Positions 1-7,316 are shown, counted from the stretch's first letter. The stretch: 20,521 bases of DNA from CAZHZT01 sp964537285 (GCA_964537285.1 CAZHZT010000105.1:1-20521); one strand, 5' to 3'. Numbers and translations are program-made. The notes: generated by a model not told the origin, from the letters alone.

Positions 1-117
1 CAAAAAGCTAAATTGAATAAGGCCGGTTCGAAAGTATTGATTACTGCACCTTTTTTTAATTGCAGGGACAACATGAAGTTCCTGAAAATCCGGGATGACT
101 CATGTTTTTGTTCTTAA
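1..117 (+). CDS. 3' end of an unidentified gene, cut by the window edge
   Basis: Frame 1 is open from the first base to a TAA at 115-117 and gives 38 residues ending in ...RDDSCFCS. The other two forward frames do not stay open. The piece ends with several cysteines (NC, DSC, FC) and has a short hydrophobic patch (VLITAPFF). It is too short for me to assign a family. No start is visible, so it is either the tail of a gene that begins upstream or a chance open frame. It converges on pnuC (minus strand); the 73 bases between the two stops hold only a fragment of the palindromic repeat family described below. Confidence 0.4.
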   Translation, partial: QKAKLNKAGSKVLITAPFFNCRDNMKFLKIRDDSCFCS

Positions 118-159
118 AATGTTTACCAAATGAAATCATCTAGAGCCTTTAATTTTTTA

Positions 160-183
160 GTCCTTTGACAAATTGTGTAGAAC
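160..183 (-). mobile_element. Half-arm remnant of the palindromic MITE-like family (copy E0)
   Basis: The bases TCCTTTGACAAATTGTGTAG at 161-180, followed by AAC, match the outer arm GTTCTTTGACAAATTGTGTGGAAC of the full copies further along, with two differences. It lacks the TA insertion that marks the other arm, so it corresponds to the left end of a reverse-oriented copy. No loop or second arm follows; pnuC's stop codon lies eight bases away. It is probably a decayed or truncated copy. Confidence 0.5.
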
Positions 184-190
184 GATTTTT

Positions 191-805
191 TTATTCACTA
201 TCCACTCCTCTTCTGTAATCCAGCAACCAGGTTCTCCATCCGATCACTGCAATAATAACGTATATAAAAAATAAAAAGGCAGTAAGGTACATTTCTCTGT
301 TCATATATACGGCTATACACACGATATCAATAACAATCCAGTACAACCAGTTCTCCAGTATTTTTTGAGCGACCATAAAGGTAGTAATAACTGCAAAAAT
401 GGTGGTAAAAGCATCTATATATGGTAATGCTGCCCCGAAAAAACTCCAGAACATCCCCCATAGCAGGGAAACGACAATCCCGATAGCTAAAATGAACCAG
501 TGATAGTGTGGAGGCCAGGTTGTAATATTCAGCTTCACCTCAGCATCGCCGGTATTCCTTCTCCAACTTATCCAGCCATAGACAGACATGCCCGCGTAGA
601 AAAGCTGAAGGCTTGCATCCGAAAACAAACGCACCTGAAGAAATATATAGAAATACAGGATCACCGATACGAATCCGAACAACCAACACCAAACATTTTC
701 TTTAGCAGCAAGGATAACATAAATAATGCTGAAGAAAACAGCCATCCACTCTATTGGCCCCTGGCTAAAAGCAGCTTGCCTGATATTTTCCCAAATGTCT
801 ATCAT
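191..805 (-). CDS. pnuC: PnuC-family nicotinamide riboside / vitamin transporter
   Basis: 204-aa polytopic inner-membrane protein with about seven hydrophobic segments (for example residues 18-34, 39-58, 102-122 and 170-190). It has the family pattern of a conserved Lys-Glu-Asn followed by WCWLFGFVS and, later, a LENWLYWIVIDIV segment. PnuC proteins are facilitators that let nicotinamide riboside, or in related branches thiamine (PnuT), enter the cell, where kinase action traps it. The substrate cannot be read from the sequence alone. Length is normal for the family. The start is preceded by AAGAGAGGAGA directly before ATG, a purine-rich stretch uncommon in this phylum. A short reading frame upstream ends in an ATGA overlap with this start. 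No TPP-riboswitch-like THI box was seen between lemA and this gene, so thiamine regulation has no support here. Confidence 0.9.
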   Translation of the reverse strand: MIDIWENIRQAAFSQGPIEWMAVFFSIIYVILAAKENVWCWLFGFVSVILYFYIFLQVRLFSDASLQLFYAGMSVYGWISWRRNTGDAEVKLNITTWPPHYHWFILAIGIVVSLLWGMFWSFFGAALPYIDAFTTIFAVITTFMVAQKILENWLYWIVIDIVCIAVYMNREMYLTAFLFFIYVIIAVIGWRTWLLDYRRGVDSE

Positions 806-1020
806 TCTCCTCTCTTAAATAAAATACGTTTCCTTGTCACTCCTGATATTTCCTGCAGGAAATCAACTGACACATTATATATACCAATATCACCTAAAGC
901 TTCAAATTGTTTAATTTCGGGCGTTAAAATTATGAATGCGTATTTCAAAGGGGCAGGCAGTATGTTTAATTGGTTCTCGGAACCAATTAAACATACTGCC
1001 TGCCCCTTTGAAATACGCAT
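802..1020 (-). CDS. Possible small ORF overlapping the pnuC start (72 aa, doubtful)
   Basis: This frame ends in TGA that shares ATGA with the pnuC start, the classic geometry of translational coupling, and its last codons form the AGAGGAGA ahead of pnuC. However, its first ~36 codons lie inside the perfect 64-bp inverted repeat (913-1043), so that half is simply both arms of a hairpin read through. Only about 36 C-terminal residues (KQFEALGDIGIYNVSVDFLQ and onward) come from unique DNA. I recognise no family. It may be a leader peptide, the remnant of a gene interrupted by the hairpin, or chance. Confidence 0.2.
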   Translation of the reverse strand: MRISKGQAVCLIGSENQLNILPAPLKYAFIILTPEIKQFEALGDIGIYNVSVDFLQEISGVTRKRILFKRGE

Positions 1021-1043
1021 TCATAATTTTAACGCCCGAAATT
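913..1043. terminator. Perfect 64-bp inverted repeat (3-base loop) downstream of lemA
   Basis: Left arm 913-976 and right arm 980-1043 are exact reverse complements around a TCG loop (centre TTGGTTC-TCG-GAACCAA). The right arm ends 12 bases after the lemA stop, where an intrinsic terminator would be expected. A stem of 64 perfect pairs is far longer than the usual 8-20. There is no clear U-run at the base, so it may act as an RNA-stabilising or processing hairpin, or be a mobile palindrome, rather than a simple terminator. It separates lemA from pnuC on the minus strand. Confidence 0.7.
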
Positions 1044-1055
1044 TAGAGATAGTTT

Positions 1056-1643
1056 CTAATCAAAGTTAACTTCAGGCGCTTTATCCGATCCTGCTTCCGC
1101 TTCAAATAAGCCTTTCTTATCGAATCCAAATATACTGGCATAAAGGCTTGCCGGGAATCGGCGTACCTGTTTATTAAAGATCGTTACTTCATCATTAAAG
1201 CGATCGCGTTCCACTTTTATTCGATTTTCGGTGCCTTCCAATTGTTTTTGAAGCTCTAAAAAATTTTGATTGGCTTTGAGTTCGGGATAGCGTTCTACAC
1301 TCACAAGCAATCGCCCCAGGCTCTGGGAAATTCCTGATTGTGCTTCCTGAAACTGTTTTATCGCTTCAGGAGAAAGATTGCCGGGGTTCACGGATATGCT
1401 CGTAGCTTTAGATCTTGCTTCCGTTACCGCCGTAAGGGTTTCTTTTTCAAAATCAGCATATCCTTTTACGGTATTTACCAGGCTGGTAATCAAATCTGTC
1501 CTTCTTTGATAAGCGCTTTGCACTTTACTCCATGCGTTTTCTACATTTTCTTCTGAATCGACAAAAGAGTTGTAAGAGCTGCATCCTCCGATTCCGAGGA
1601 TGAGTAAAATGACGACAAATCCGATTGTGAGTACGTTTCTCAT
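1056..1643 (-). CDS. lemA: LemA family lipoprotein
   Basis: 195 aa, the usual LemA length. Residues 1-20 form a signal segment (hydrophobic VVILLILGIGG) followed by Cys21 in a lipobox-like context, so a lipid-anchored protein is likely. The body is helical and carries typical LemA signatures: YNSFV near the N-terminus, NAWSKVQ...RRTDLI, LVNTVKGYA.FEKETL and a final LYASIFGF. LemA proteins form a helical bundle of unknown biochemical role and are often encoded beside TPM-domain proteins; no such partner is present here. It is divergent from rlmI with 96 bp between the starts, and a Bacteroidota-type promoter fits in that gap. A giant hairpin follows the stop. Confidence 0.9.
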   Translation of the reverse strand: MRNVLTIGFVVILLILGIGGCSSYNSFVDSEENVENAWSKVQSAYQRRTDLITSLVNTVKGYADFEKETLTAVTEARSKATSISVNPGNLSPEAIKQFQEAQSGISQSLGRLLVSVERYPELKANQNFLELQKQLEGTENRIKVERDRFNDEVTIFNKQVRRFPASLYASIFGFDKKGLFEAEAGSDKAPEVNFD

Positions 1644-1684
1644 ACGATTGGTTTATTTTTCGTTTCTTTACAAAATGATTAATT

Positions 1685-1713
1685 CAAACTAATATAAGGC
1701 TTTTGTAGACAAA
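1685..1713 (-). promoter_or_regulatory. Predicted Bacteroidota-type promoter of lemA
   Basis: Reading the minus strand, TTTG (1713-1710) is followed after 17 bases by TTAGTTTG (1692-1685), 7 of 8 bases of the TAnnTTTG -7 consensus. This would give a leader of about 35 bases before the lemA ATG at 1643. Match to consensus only. Confidence 0.4.
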
Positions 1714-1739
1714 TGAATGTATAAATTACTCCGTTATTA

Positions 1740-2921
1740 ATGAAGTCAATAAAGTTAAAAGCTAAACGTGAAGAAGCGGTTAAACGTTTTCACCCGTGGA
1801 TATTTTCAGGAGCGGTAAAGCAAATGGAAAAAGGGATAGCAGATGGGGAAAGAGTAAAAGTCGTAAGCCATAGAGGTGAATTCCTTGGTATTGGGCACTA
1901 TCAAAAAAGCAGTATATGCGTGCGTATATTTTCCTTTGATGATATAAAAATTGACCAGCCCTTTTGGAACGATAAACTAGAGAAGGCCCTTTCTTTAAGG
2001 CAATTACTTGGACTGACTAGCTCAGAAACGACCAATTGCTATCGACTTATACACGGTGAAGGCGACGGTTTGCCAGGTCTCGTTATAGATATTTACGATA
2101 CCACCGCAGTGATTCAATGCCATTCTATAGGAATGTTTAAAGAAAGGGAGTTTATAAAGGAGGCATTAATTCATGTATATGAAGGCCATTTGGAAAACAT
2201 TTTCGATAAAAGTTCCGGTGCACTTCCCTCAGAAACTGCCCAGGAAGTTGAAAATAAACACTTGCTAGGTAAGGCAGGGAATACGCTTGTAAAAGAATAC
2301 AATCATCTCTTTAAAGTAGACTGGGAAAAGGGACAAAAAACCGGTTTCTTTTTAGATCAACGGGAAAACAGACAACTTCTTACGAAATATGTTAAAAACA
2401 AGAAGGTGTTAAATACCTTTTGCTATACCGGAGGGTTTTCGGTTTATGCACAAAAAGCGGGAGCTGCGTTAACTCATTCAGTAGATATTTCACAACATGC
2501 TATTGATTTGACTAATGAAAACATGGAAATCAATGAATTATCCTTAAATCACCAGGCGTATTGTGCAGATGTTATGAAGTTTTTAAAGGAAAATGACCAA
2601 ACTTATGATGTTATCGTTGTAGATCCTCCGGCTTTTGCCAAGAGTATTAATAAGCGTCACAACGCCGTGCAAGCCTACAAAAGGTTGAACGCCCTTGCTT
2701 TACAAAGAGTGAAAGATCAAGGCATTATCTTCACATTTTCTTGTTCGCAGGTGGTTGATGACAAATTATTTTACAACACTATTGTCGCTGCTGCTATTGA
2801 AGCTGGAAAAACCGTTAGCGTCATCCATCGTTTATCGCAACCTCCGGATCATCCTGTGAGTTTATTTCATCCGGAAGGAAGTTATTTAAAAGGGCTGGTG
2901 CTAAATATTAGCAAACAATAA
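1740..2921 (+). CDS. rlmI: Class I rRNA methyltransferase, RlmI-like (23S rRNA m5C1962)
   Basis: 393 aa, normal for the RlmI/YccW family. It begins with a PUA-like RNA-binding domain (residues 1-80, with the family signature RFHPWIFSGAV at 16-26), then the linking domain with HGEGDGLPGLVID (105-117). A Rossmann methyltransferase domain follows from about 190. SAM-binding motif I is LNTFCYTGGFSVYA (224-237), the acidic residue after strand 2 is VDIS (248-251), and motif IV is VDPPAF (294-299). Cys335 in SCSQ is the candidate catalytic cysteine. By family, the enzyme methylates C1962 of 23S rRNA using SAM in the cytoplasm. It is a single gene, divergent from lemA and convergent with the DUF1573 gene. 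The exact target base is inferred from the family. Confidence 0.88.
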   Translation: MKSIKLKAKREEAVKRFHPWIFSGAVKQMEKGIADGERVKVVSHRGEFLGIGHYQKSSICVRIFSFDDIKIDQPFWNDKLEKALSLRQLLGLTSSETTNCYRLIHGEGDGLPGLVIDIYDTTAVIQCHSIGMFKEREFIKEALIHVYEGHLENIFDKSSGALPSETAQEVENKHLLGKAGNTLVKEYNHLFKVDWEKGQKTGFFLDQRENRQLLTKYVKNKKVLNTFCYTGGFSVYAQKAGAALTHSVDISQHAIDLTNENMEINELSLNHQAYCADVMKFLKENDQTYDVIVVDPPAFAKSINKRHNAVQAYKRLNALALQRVKDQGIIFTFSCSQVVDDKLFYNTIVAAAIEAGKTVSVIHRLSQPPDHPVSLFHPEGSYLKGLVLNISKQ

Positions 2922-2940
2922 GGTTTGAAGGTAAAGGTAT

Positions 2941-3096
2941 CAGCAATTATCGTTTTGGAAATCCAAAACCAAATTTACGCCGCTTCGCAGCGATATTTTC
3001 TTTTGAGAGGGATGCCGGAAGGGCTATTTTGCTTCGCAAAATAGCCCTTCCGGCATCCCTCTCAAAGGAATTTCGCGCCGTTGGAACGTTTTTTAT
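2941..3096. repeat. Multi-hairpin repeat, copy A
   Basis: A ~155-bp unit that recurs at 3683-3835 in the same orientation. It holds, in order, a GTTTTGGA/TCCAAAAC hairpin (2952-2969), a GCCGC-TTC-GCAGC hairpin with one mismatch (2979-2991), a perfect 31-bp stem with TTC loop (3002-3032 / 3036-3066), and the segment GGAATTTCGCGCCGTTGG. It lies between the convergent rlmI and DUF1573 stops, so its large hairpin could end transcripts from both sides. Confidence 0.85.
3002..3066. terminator. 31-bp perfect hairpin between convergent rlmI and DUF1573 genes
   Basis: Arms 3002-3032 and 3036-3066 pair perfectly around TTC. Both ends have A/T-rich flanks (TTTTCTTTT on the left, AAAGGAATTT on the right). 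The stem is 27 bases from the DUF1573 stop and 80 from the rlmI stop. Inferred bidirectional terminator. Confidence 0.65.
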
Positions 3097-3542
3097 AGTT
3101 CTACCAGATATTTCACTTGTTCAATCACAGGATATCCACTAACCGGATCATCCCCTTCCACAAAGATATCAATTACTTTTTCCAATTTGCCGCGTTCTTC
3201 CTCCTTTTGACTCATAAAAACGATCTTGATTTCACCACTTTCGCCAGGTTTGAAGGTTTTGCCATCTGGCCAGTCAATTTCGGTACAATCACATCCTGAA
3301 ACAAATTCGAGTACGAGATCTTTATCACCGGTATTGGTAAACTTATAGGTATAAGAAGGTTTTTCTCCGATCTCGATCTTTCCAAAATTATGGATACGAT
3401 TTTCGAAGGTCATAATAGGAACATTCTCAGTAGCCACCCGAGAAGAGAGAGAAGCTTCATCGTCTTGAGCAACACAAAGCGTTATGGTTAAAAAGCTAAG
3501 AACCAGCAAGGAGGTAATTGATTTCATCATTTTGTTTAGCAT
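3093..3542 (-). CDS. Secreted DUF1573-domain protein
   Basis: 149 aa. Residues 1-25 are a Sec signal peptide (hydrophobic LLVLSFLTITL, cleavage after CVAQ). The start could equally be Met5 or Met6, since MLNKMMKSI offers three methionines. The mature part is a single Ig-like DUF1573 domain (about residues 43-148) with the recognisable HNFGKIEIGE...YTYKFTNTGDKDL and GCDCTEIDWP segments; the CDC pair is typical of the family. DUF1573 proteins are widespread in Bacteroidota, exported, and of unproven function. The gene is monocistronic by appearance. Its two sides are occupied by copies A and B of the same multi-hairpin repeat, so it sits as a cassette between direct repeats. Confidence 0.88.
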   Translation of the reverse strand: MLNKMMKSITSLLVLSFLTITLCVAQDDEASLSSRVATENVPIMTFENRIHNFGKIEIGEKPSYTYKFTNTGDKDLVLEFVSGCDCTEIDWPDGKTFKPGESGEIKIVFMSQKEEERGKLEKVIDIFVEGDDPVSGYPVIEQVKYLVEL

Positions 3543-3617
3543 GTTTTTGAGTGAACAATCGTTATATTAACGCTCTGGGAGGTGATTGATTTCACAATGA
3601 AATGTTAATTCCTCCTT

Positions 3618-3677
3618 AAGCATAAAAAAGAGGGGGATGGTGCCCAAAGGCACCATCCCCCTCTTTTTTATGCTTAT
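3618..3677. terminator. 28-bp perfect hairpin with A- and T-tracts (bidirectional intrinsic terminator)
   Basis: Arms 3618-3645 and 3650-3677 pair perfectly around CAAA. The G/C-rich core (AGAGGGGGATGGTGCC) is bordered by AAAAAA on one side and TTTTTT on the other, the normal layout of an intrinsic terminator working in either direction. It lies between the OmpA-family gene and the DUF1573 gene on the minus strand. Confidence 0.8.
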
Positions 3678-3682
3678 AAGTG

Positions 3683-3835
3683 CAGCAATTATCGTTTTGG
3701 AAATCCAAAACCAAATTTATGCCGCTTCGCGGCGATATTTTCTTTTGAGGGAGGCCGAAAGGGCTATTTTGCGAAGCAAAATAGCCCTTTCGGCCTCCCT
3801 CTCAAAGGAATTTCGCGCCGTTGGCGCGTTTATTT
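3683..3835. repeat. Multi-hairpin repeat, copy B
   Basis: Second copy of the unit at 2941-3096, in the same orientation. Its hairpins are GTTTTGGA/TCCAAAAC (3694-3711), perfect GCCGC-TTC-GCGGC (3721-3733), a 26-bp perfect stem with GAA loop (3747-3772 / 3776-3801), and CGCGCC-GTT-GGCGCG (3814-3828). A further small hairpin AGCGA-GAA-TCGCT follows at 3841-3853. The large stem differs from copy A by paired (compensatory) changes, and the loop is the reverse complement (GAA against TTC). It lies about 60 bases downstream of the OmpA-family stop. Confidence 0.85.
3747..3801. terminator. 26-bp perfect hairpin downstream of the OmpA-family gene
   Basis: Arms 3747-3772 and 3776-3801 around GAA; core hairpin of repeat copy B. 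Together with the hairpin at 3618-3677 it gives two strong stems in series after the minus-strand stop at 3895. Confidence 0.6.
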
Positions 3836-3894
3836 TTCAAAGCGAGAATCGCTGTAATAAGTGAACTACTTAACATTAGAAGGATAAAATAGTA

Positions 3895-6000
3895 TTAATC
3901 CTTGCTTTCTTCCTCGCCTTCTTCCTCTTCACCAATTTTTTCAATTTTAGTTTGTTTGATAGTGATGGTAGTAGGTCCTTCCAGGATTTTGAACTCTGTA
4001 CGGCGATTGAATCGATGTTCTTCATCGGTACACTCTACCCCATCCGTACATTGGTTAAGGATTTGAGACTCACCATAGCCAACAGCTTTAATACGCTCTG
4101 TATCTATTCCTTTATCCACAAGCCAGTTCTTTGCAGAATTAGCTCTTCTTTGAGAGAGTTGTTGATTATAGCTGTTACGTCCACGTGAATCGGTATGAGA
4201 TGAGAGTTCGATCACCATTTCAGGATATTCATTCAATAAGTTCAATAGATCGGCTAGATCCTCTTCTGCTTCTGCCAGGATTTTATCATCATCAAAATCG
4301 TAATAAATTTTACTAAGTCGGATTGGTTCATTAATAGTAACCGTTACGGTATCATACTCTGGCTCTGGCACTGGTATTGGAAGCAGATTGAAGGTATGCT
4401 CGTAATTAGCAGACTCTATCAGCCCAACTGTATTCACCGTAAAAGAATCAGGGAAGTACCCTTCCTTGGTAGCATAAACCATGAAAGCTTTTTCCAACTC
4501 AAGGCCAAACTCAAAAGTATTGCCATTAGGATTAGTCTTTTCTTTCAAAAGTTCCTTTTCATCATTGGTAAGTTCAAGTAAAGATAAGTTTGCACCGCGC
4601 AGTGGCTTCCCATTATTGTCAACGACATCCGCTAAGAGGCCTGCAATAATTTCCGGGCGAGTGAATTCATAGATATCATCGCAGCACGTTTTACTTTTCA
4701 AAGAGTTTTTGCTTGGTCGATTTGACACCAAAAATCCGTTGAGACCCTTCTCATCAGCGGTATAATAAAGATCATCAACGCTAGAGTTCAAGCCTTTACC
4801 CAGGTTTAAGGGTTCACTCCATTTGCTACCATCCCAGGTCGTTTCAAAAATATCGTAGCCTCCGAGGCCGGCATGGCCGGTAGAACTAAAGAAAAGCGTA
4901 CCATCAATATAAAATGGTGTAGCTTCATCCCCTAGAGTATTGATTACCTTACCCAGGTTTACAGCTTCACCAAGTTCTCCTTCTTCAATGAAGGGAGCGT
5001 AATAAATATCTAAACCACCAAAACCTCCGGGGCGATCAGACACAAAAAACAACACTTCCTTACCATAGAGTTCACCTGGCATTGGATGGCGGTTAATATA
5101 AGAAGTATCCTGGCCTTCAAGGGCTCTGGCCCCCATCCAACCATCAGAACCTCTCTGGCTGTAGTATATAATACTTTTATTTAAAGAATTGCCTTCTAAG
5201 AGGGAGCGTGTGAAATACATCGTATTTCCATCTTCGCTGAAAGTAGCGTTTCCGGAATGGTAATTTTCGCGATTGATTTTATCACTGAGAGCACTTCCTG
5301 CAGCCCAGCCTTCGTCTGCCTTTTTAGCCATATATACCTTGGAGTGATAACTTCCCTCTTTTCCATCCAAAACCACGATATCATCTCTGCTAAAAGAAGA
5401 ATAGTAGAGCGATTGCCCATCGCCGGAAATATAAGGAGAATATTCCGTGAAGGGAGAGTTGATTTCGTTCTCGAGCGCATTCACTTCTAAGCCGGGGATA
5501 TCCATAGAAGCTTGTCCCATTTCCGCACCGGTGATTTCAGACTTAGCCAGACGCACCATGGTTGGTTCTTCTGCTTCCTCGGTGATATAACGCTGAAACT
5601 GCTCAATAGCTTCATCGTACTTTTCATTCATTTTCAGTATTCGGGCATAAGTAAAGCGTATATCGGGATAATTAGGAATTTCTATTGAGGGTTTGCGTTC
5701 TTTGCGTTGTTGCAGGCGTTCTATTTTACGAATAACTCTCTTGTAATCTCTTTCTGCCTGGCGGAAATCGCGCAAAATATATTGGACTTGAGCAATTTTG
5801 TAGGAGACTTCCAGTTCAGGCTCTTCAACTTCATCGGTATACTTTTCATACCACTCGAGAGCTGTATAATAATTTTTCTTTTCAAATTCTTCATCTGCAA
5901 TCTCAAGCATAACCTTAGGGGTTACTCTACCGACGGGTTGGCTGAAAGCGGCAGGGATGAAAGCTATTAAAGAAAACAGAATGACATATATATTTTTCAT
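3895..6000 (-). CDS. TPR / PD40 beta-propeller / CRD / OmpA-like cell-envelope protein (PorE-like)
   Basis: 701 aa with a Sec signal peptide (residues 1-20, cleavage after AAFS). Domains in order: helical TPR-like repeats (~25-165), WD40-like PD40 propeller strands (~180-430, with repeats such as SPYISGDGQSLYYSS, ATFSEDGNTMYFTRS, FFVSDRPGGFGGLDIYY and FFSSTGHAGLGGYDIFET), a carboxypeptidase-regulatory-like beta domain (~450-525), and an OmpA C-terminal peptidoglycan-binding domain (~560-680) with YYDFDDDKI, SSHTDSRG, LSQRRA and GYGES. A Glu-rich tail ends the protein. This architecture matches PorE of the type IX secretion system, which anchors the machine to peptidoglycan, but the phylum has many paralogues. 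No lipobox Cys is visible. It lies 73 bp after the porP/sprF-like gene and is probably co-transcribed with it, the usual pairing. Terminator hairpins follow. Confidence 0.85.
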   Translation of the reverse strand: MKNIYVILFSLIAFIPAAFSQPVGRVTPKVMLEIADEEFEKKNYYTALEWYEKYTDEVEEPELEVSYKIAQVQYILRDFRQAERDYKRVIRKIERLQQRKERKPSIEIPNYPDIRFTYARILKMNEKYDEAIEQFQRYITEEAEEPTMVRLAKSEITGAEMGQASMDIPGLEVNALENEINSPFTEYSPYISGDGQSLYYSSFSRDDIVVLDGKEGSYHSKVYMAKKADEGWAAGSALSDKINRENYHSGNATFSEDGNTMYFTRSLLEGNSLNKSIIYYSQRGSDGWMGARALEGQDTSYINRHPMPGELYGKEVLFFVSDRPGGFGGLDIYYAPFIEEGELGEAVNLGKVINTLGDEATPFYIDGTLFFSSTGHAGLGGYDIFETTWDGSKWSEPLNLGKGLNSSVDDLYYTADEKGLNGFLVSNRPSKNSLKSKTCCDDIYEFTRPEIIAGLLADVVDNNGKPLRGANLSLLELTNDEKELLKEKTNPNGNTFEFGLELEKAFMVYATKEGYFPDSFTVNTVGLIESANYEHTFNLLPIPVPEPEYDTVTVTINEPIRLSKIYYDFDDDKILAEAEEDLADLLNLLNEYPEMVIELSSHTDSRGRNSYNQQLSQRRANSAKNWLVDKGIDTERIKAVGYGESQILNQCTDGVECTDEEHRFNRRTEFKILEGPTTITIKQTKIEKIGEEEEGEEESKD

Positions 6001-6073
6001 AATTTTATATTCTTATTCAATTTATTTTTCTTTCTAATTTAAGTATTCTGCAAAAAAATAACCTGAAAAAGAC

Positions 6074-7138
6074 TTAGAATCTTGGGCAGAAGATTTTTGT
6101 ATCTGGTTCCAGGCGTGAGAATATTTTACCGATGTAAGAAGCAGCGATTTCAAAACCACCAACTCCATTAGTGTAATCCGTTGCATCTGAAACGTTTAGA
6201 TCAAAGGCAAAAGCTACTGAGAACGCATCATAATCCATTCCTACCATAAACTGTGCTGCATCCTGAAGGCGGTACCCTAAACCAAAATTAATACGAATAA
6301 GTTTTTCCGGGTTAATTAAATAACCAGCCCAAACCTGAGGAGCAATATCTTCGCTACCAGCAATCGTTTGATAAGCAACTTGCGGAGAAAGCTTCCATTT
6401 ATCAGTCAAATCAAAATCTGCTCTGGCGTGCGCATTAATACGCGTATCAAGTTGCTCTTGCGGGTTATTGATACCGTACTCCGGGCCAAGGATGTGGAAA
6501 CCACCGACGCCAAGGGTTAACAAGGTGTTATCATTTAATTGACTCTTGAAAAGGATTCCTCCCATAAAGTCAAAAGCAGAGCTTTCACCATCAGGATCGT
6601 TATTATTATTATTATTATTTTGCCCTTGATTTTGATTACCGGCAATGGTCTCCTGTGTAACAGGGTCATTTCCAGCAATTACATTTTCTAATTGATCTCC
6701 AAATTGGGCATTATTTAGGCGAATACTTCTTTGAGCGGTTCCCCCCTGAAGACCAAGAGTAAGCACATTTTTCCGATCTTTATCCAAAGAAAGATGGTAA
6801 GAACCAGAGAAGAAAAAGCCAGAATTTGTTAGTTCGGCAATAGTTCCTGCTTTATCTGAATAAAAAGTACCCCCTACACCGATCCAATCATTTTTACCAA
6901 TACCCGGTAATATTGGGGCATCGATATAAATTGCAGGTGTTCGGTATAATCCTTGCCATTGATCGCGGTAAATTCCTCCGATACGGAATGTACCTTCAAA
7001 AGCACCTGTAAATGCAGGATTTAAAGTTAATGGGGAACGATCATACATCGTGAAGTGAATATCCTGAGCACTCAATGAGAGGGAAAAAAGTGTACAAAAA
7101 AGTAAAAAGAGTCCCTGTTTGATCTTCATAAAATCCAA
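6074..7138 (-). CDS. PorP/SprF family outer-membrane beta-barrel protein
   Basis: 354 aa with a Sec signal peptide (cleavage after SLSLSAQ). It shows the family hallmark QDIHFTMYDRSPLTLNPAFTG directly after the signal, then IGGIYRDQW and repeated amphipathic strands ending in an aromatic residue (final Phe), consistent with a 14-strand type barrel. PorP/SprF proteins work with type IX secretion and gliding, or serve as outer-membrane anchors; many paralogues exist per genome and usually precede an OmpA-family gene, as here. Met4 (MKIKQGLF) is an alternative start. An insertion at about residues 170-185 (GNQNQGQ followed by a run of seven Asn) is coded by a TTA/ATT trinucleotide run and probably forms a surface or periplasmic loop. 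Confidence 0.87.
   Translation of the reverse strand: MDFMKIKQGLFLLFCTLFSLSLSAQDIHFTMYDRSPLTLNPAFTGAFEGTFRIGGIYRDQWQGLYRTPAIYIDAPILPGIGKNDWIGVGGTFYSDKAGTIAELTNSGFFFSGSYHLSLDKDRKNVLTLGLQGGTAQRSIRLNNAQFGDQLENVIAGNDPVTQETIAGNQNQGQNNNNNNNDPDGESSAFDFMGGILFKSQLNDNTLLTLGVGGFHILGPEYGINNPQEQLDTRINAHARADFDLTDKWKLSPQVAYQTIAGSEDIAPQVWAGYLINPEKLIRINFGLGYRLQDAAQFMVGMDYDAFSVAFAFDLNVSDATDYTNGVGGFEIAASYIGKIFSRLEPDTKIFCPRF
6599..6620 (-). repeat. Trinucleotide (AAT/ATT) run inside the porP/sprF-like gene
   Basis: The + strand reads a run of about seven ATT/TTA triplets, which encodes seven consecutive Asn. Slippage here would change the loop length in frame without breaking the gene. Confidence 0.8.
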
Positions 7139-7270
7139 GTTTAATTCAGTTATTTACATTATAGCGCGAAATATAGCTTTTTTCTACGGATAATTGTGTT
7201 AAAAAATCGGGGAATTTGTCCAATTGCTCACTAATAGCAATCAGTGGCAGGTAATTCAGCACGAGAATGT

Positions 7271-7299
7271 CCCCTGTCTCAGGGAAGCATCCTCATGCT
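7271..7299 (-). terminator. Two small hairpins in series downstream of lpdA
   Basis: CCCTG-TCT-CAGGG (7272-7284) and AGCAT-CCTC-ATGCT (7286-7299) lie directly next to each other, 18-45 bases past the lpdA stop. They are short and lack a T-run, so they are a weak terminator candidate before the porP/sprF-like gene. Confidence 0.3.
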
Positions 7300-7316
7300 A
7301 AAAGGGCAATAATTCA

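Noticed and set aside
500..1069. A 189-codon open frame on the + strand across pnuC and the giant hairpin
   Set aside because: It is antisense to pnuC, whose protein is clearly a real PnuC family member, and it reads through both arms of the inverted repeat. Its composition looks like no known family.
7139..7316. tRNA or small RNA gene in the lpdA-porP/sprF gap
   Set aside because: Two small hairpins are present, but there is no cloverleaf, T-loop GTTCGAATC-type motif or CCA end.
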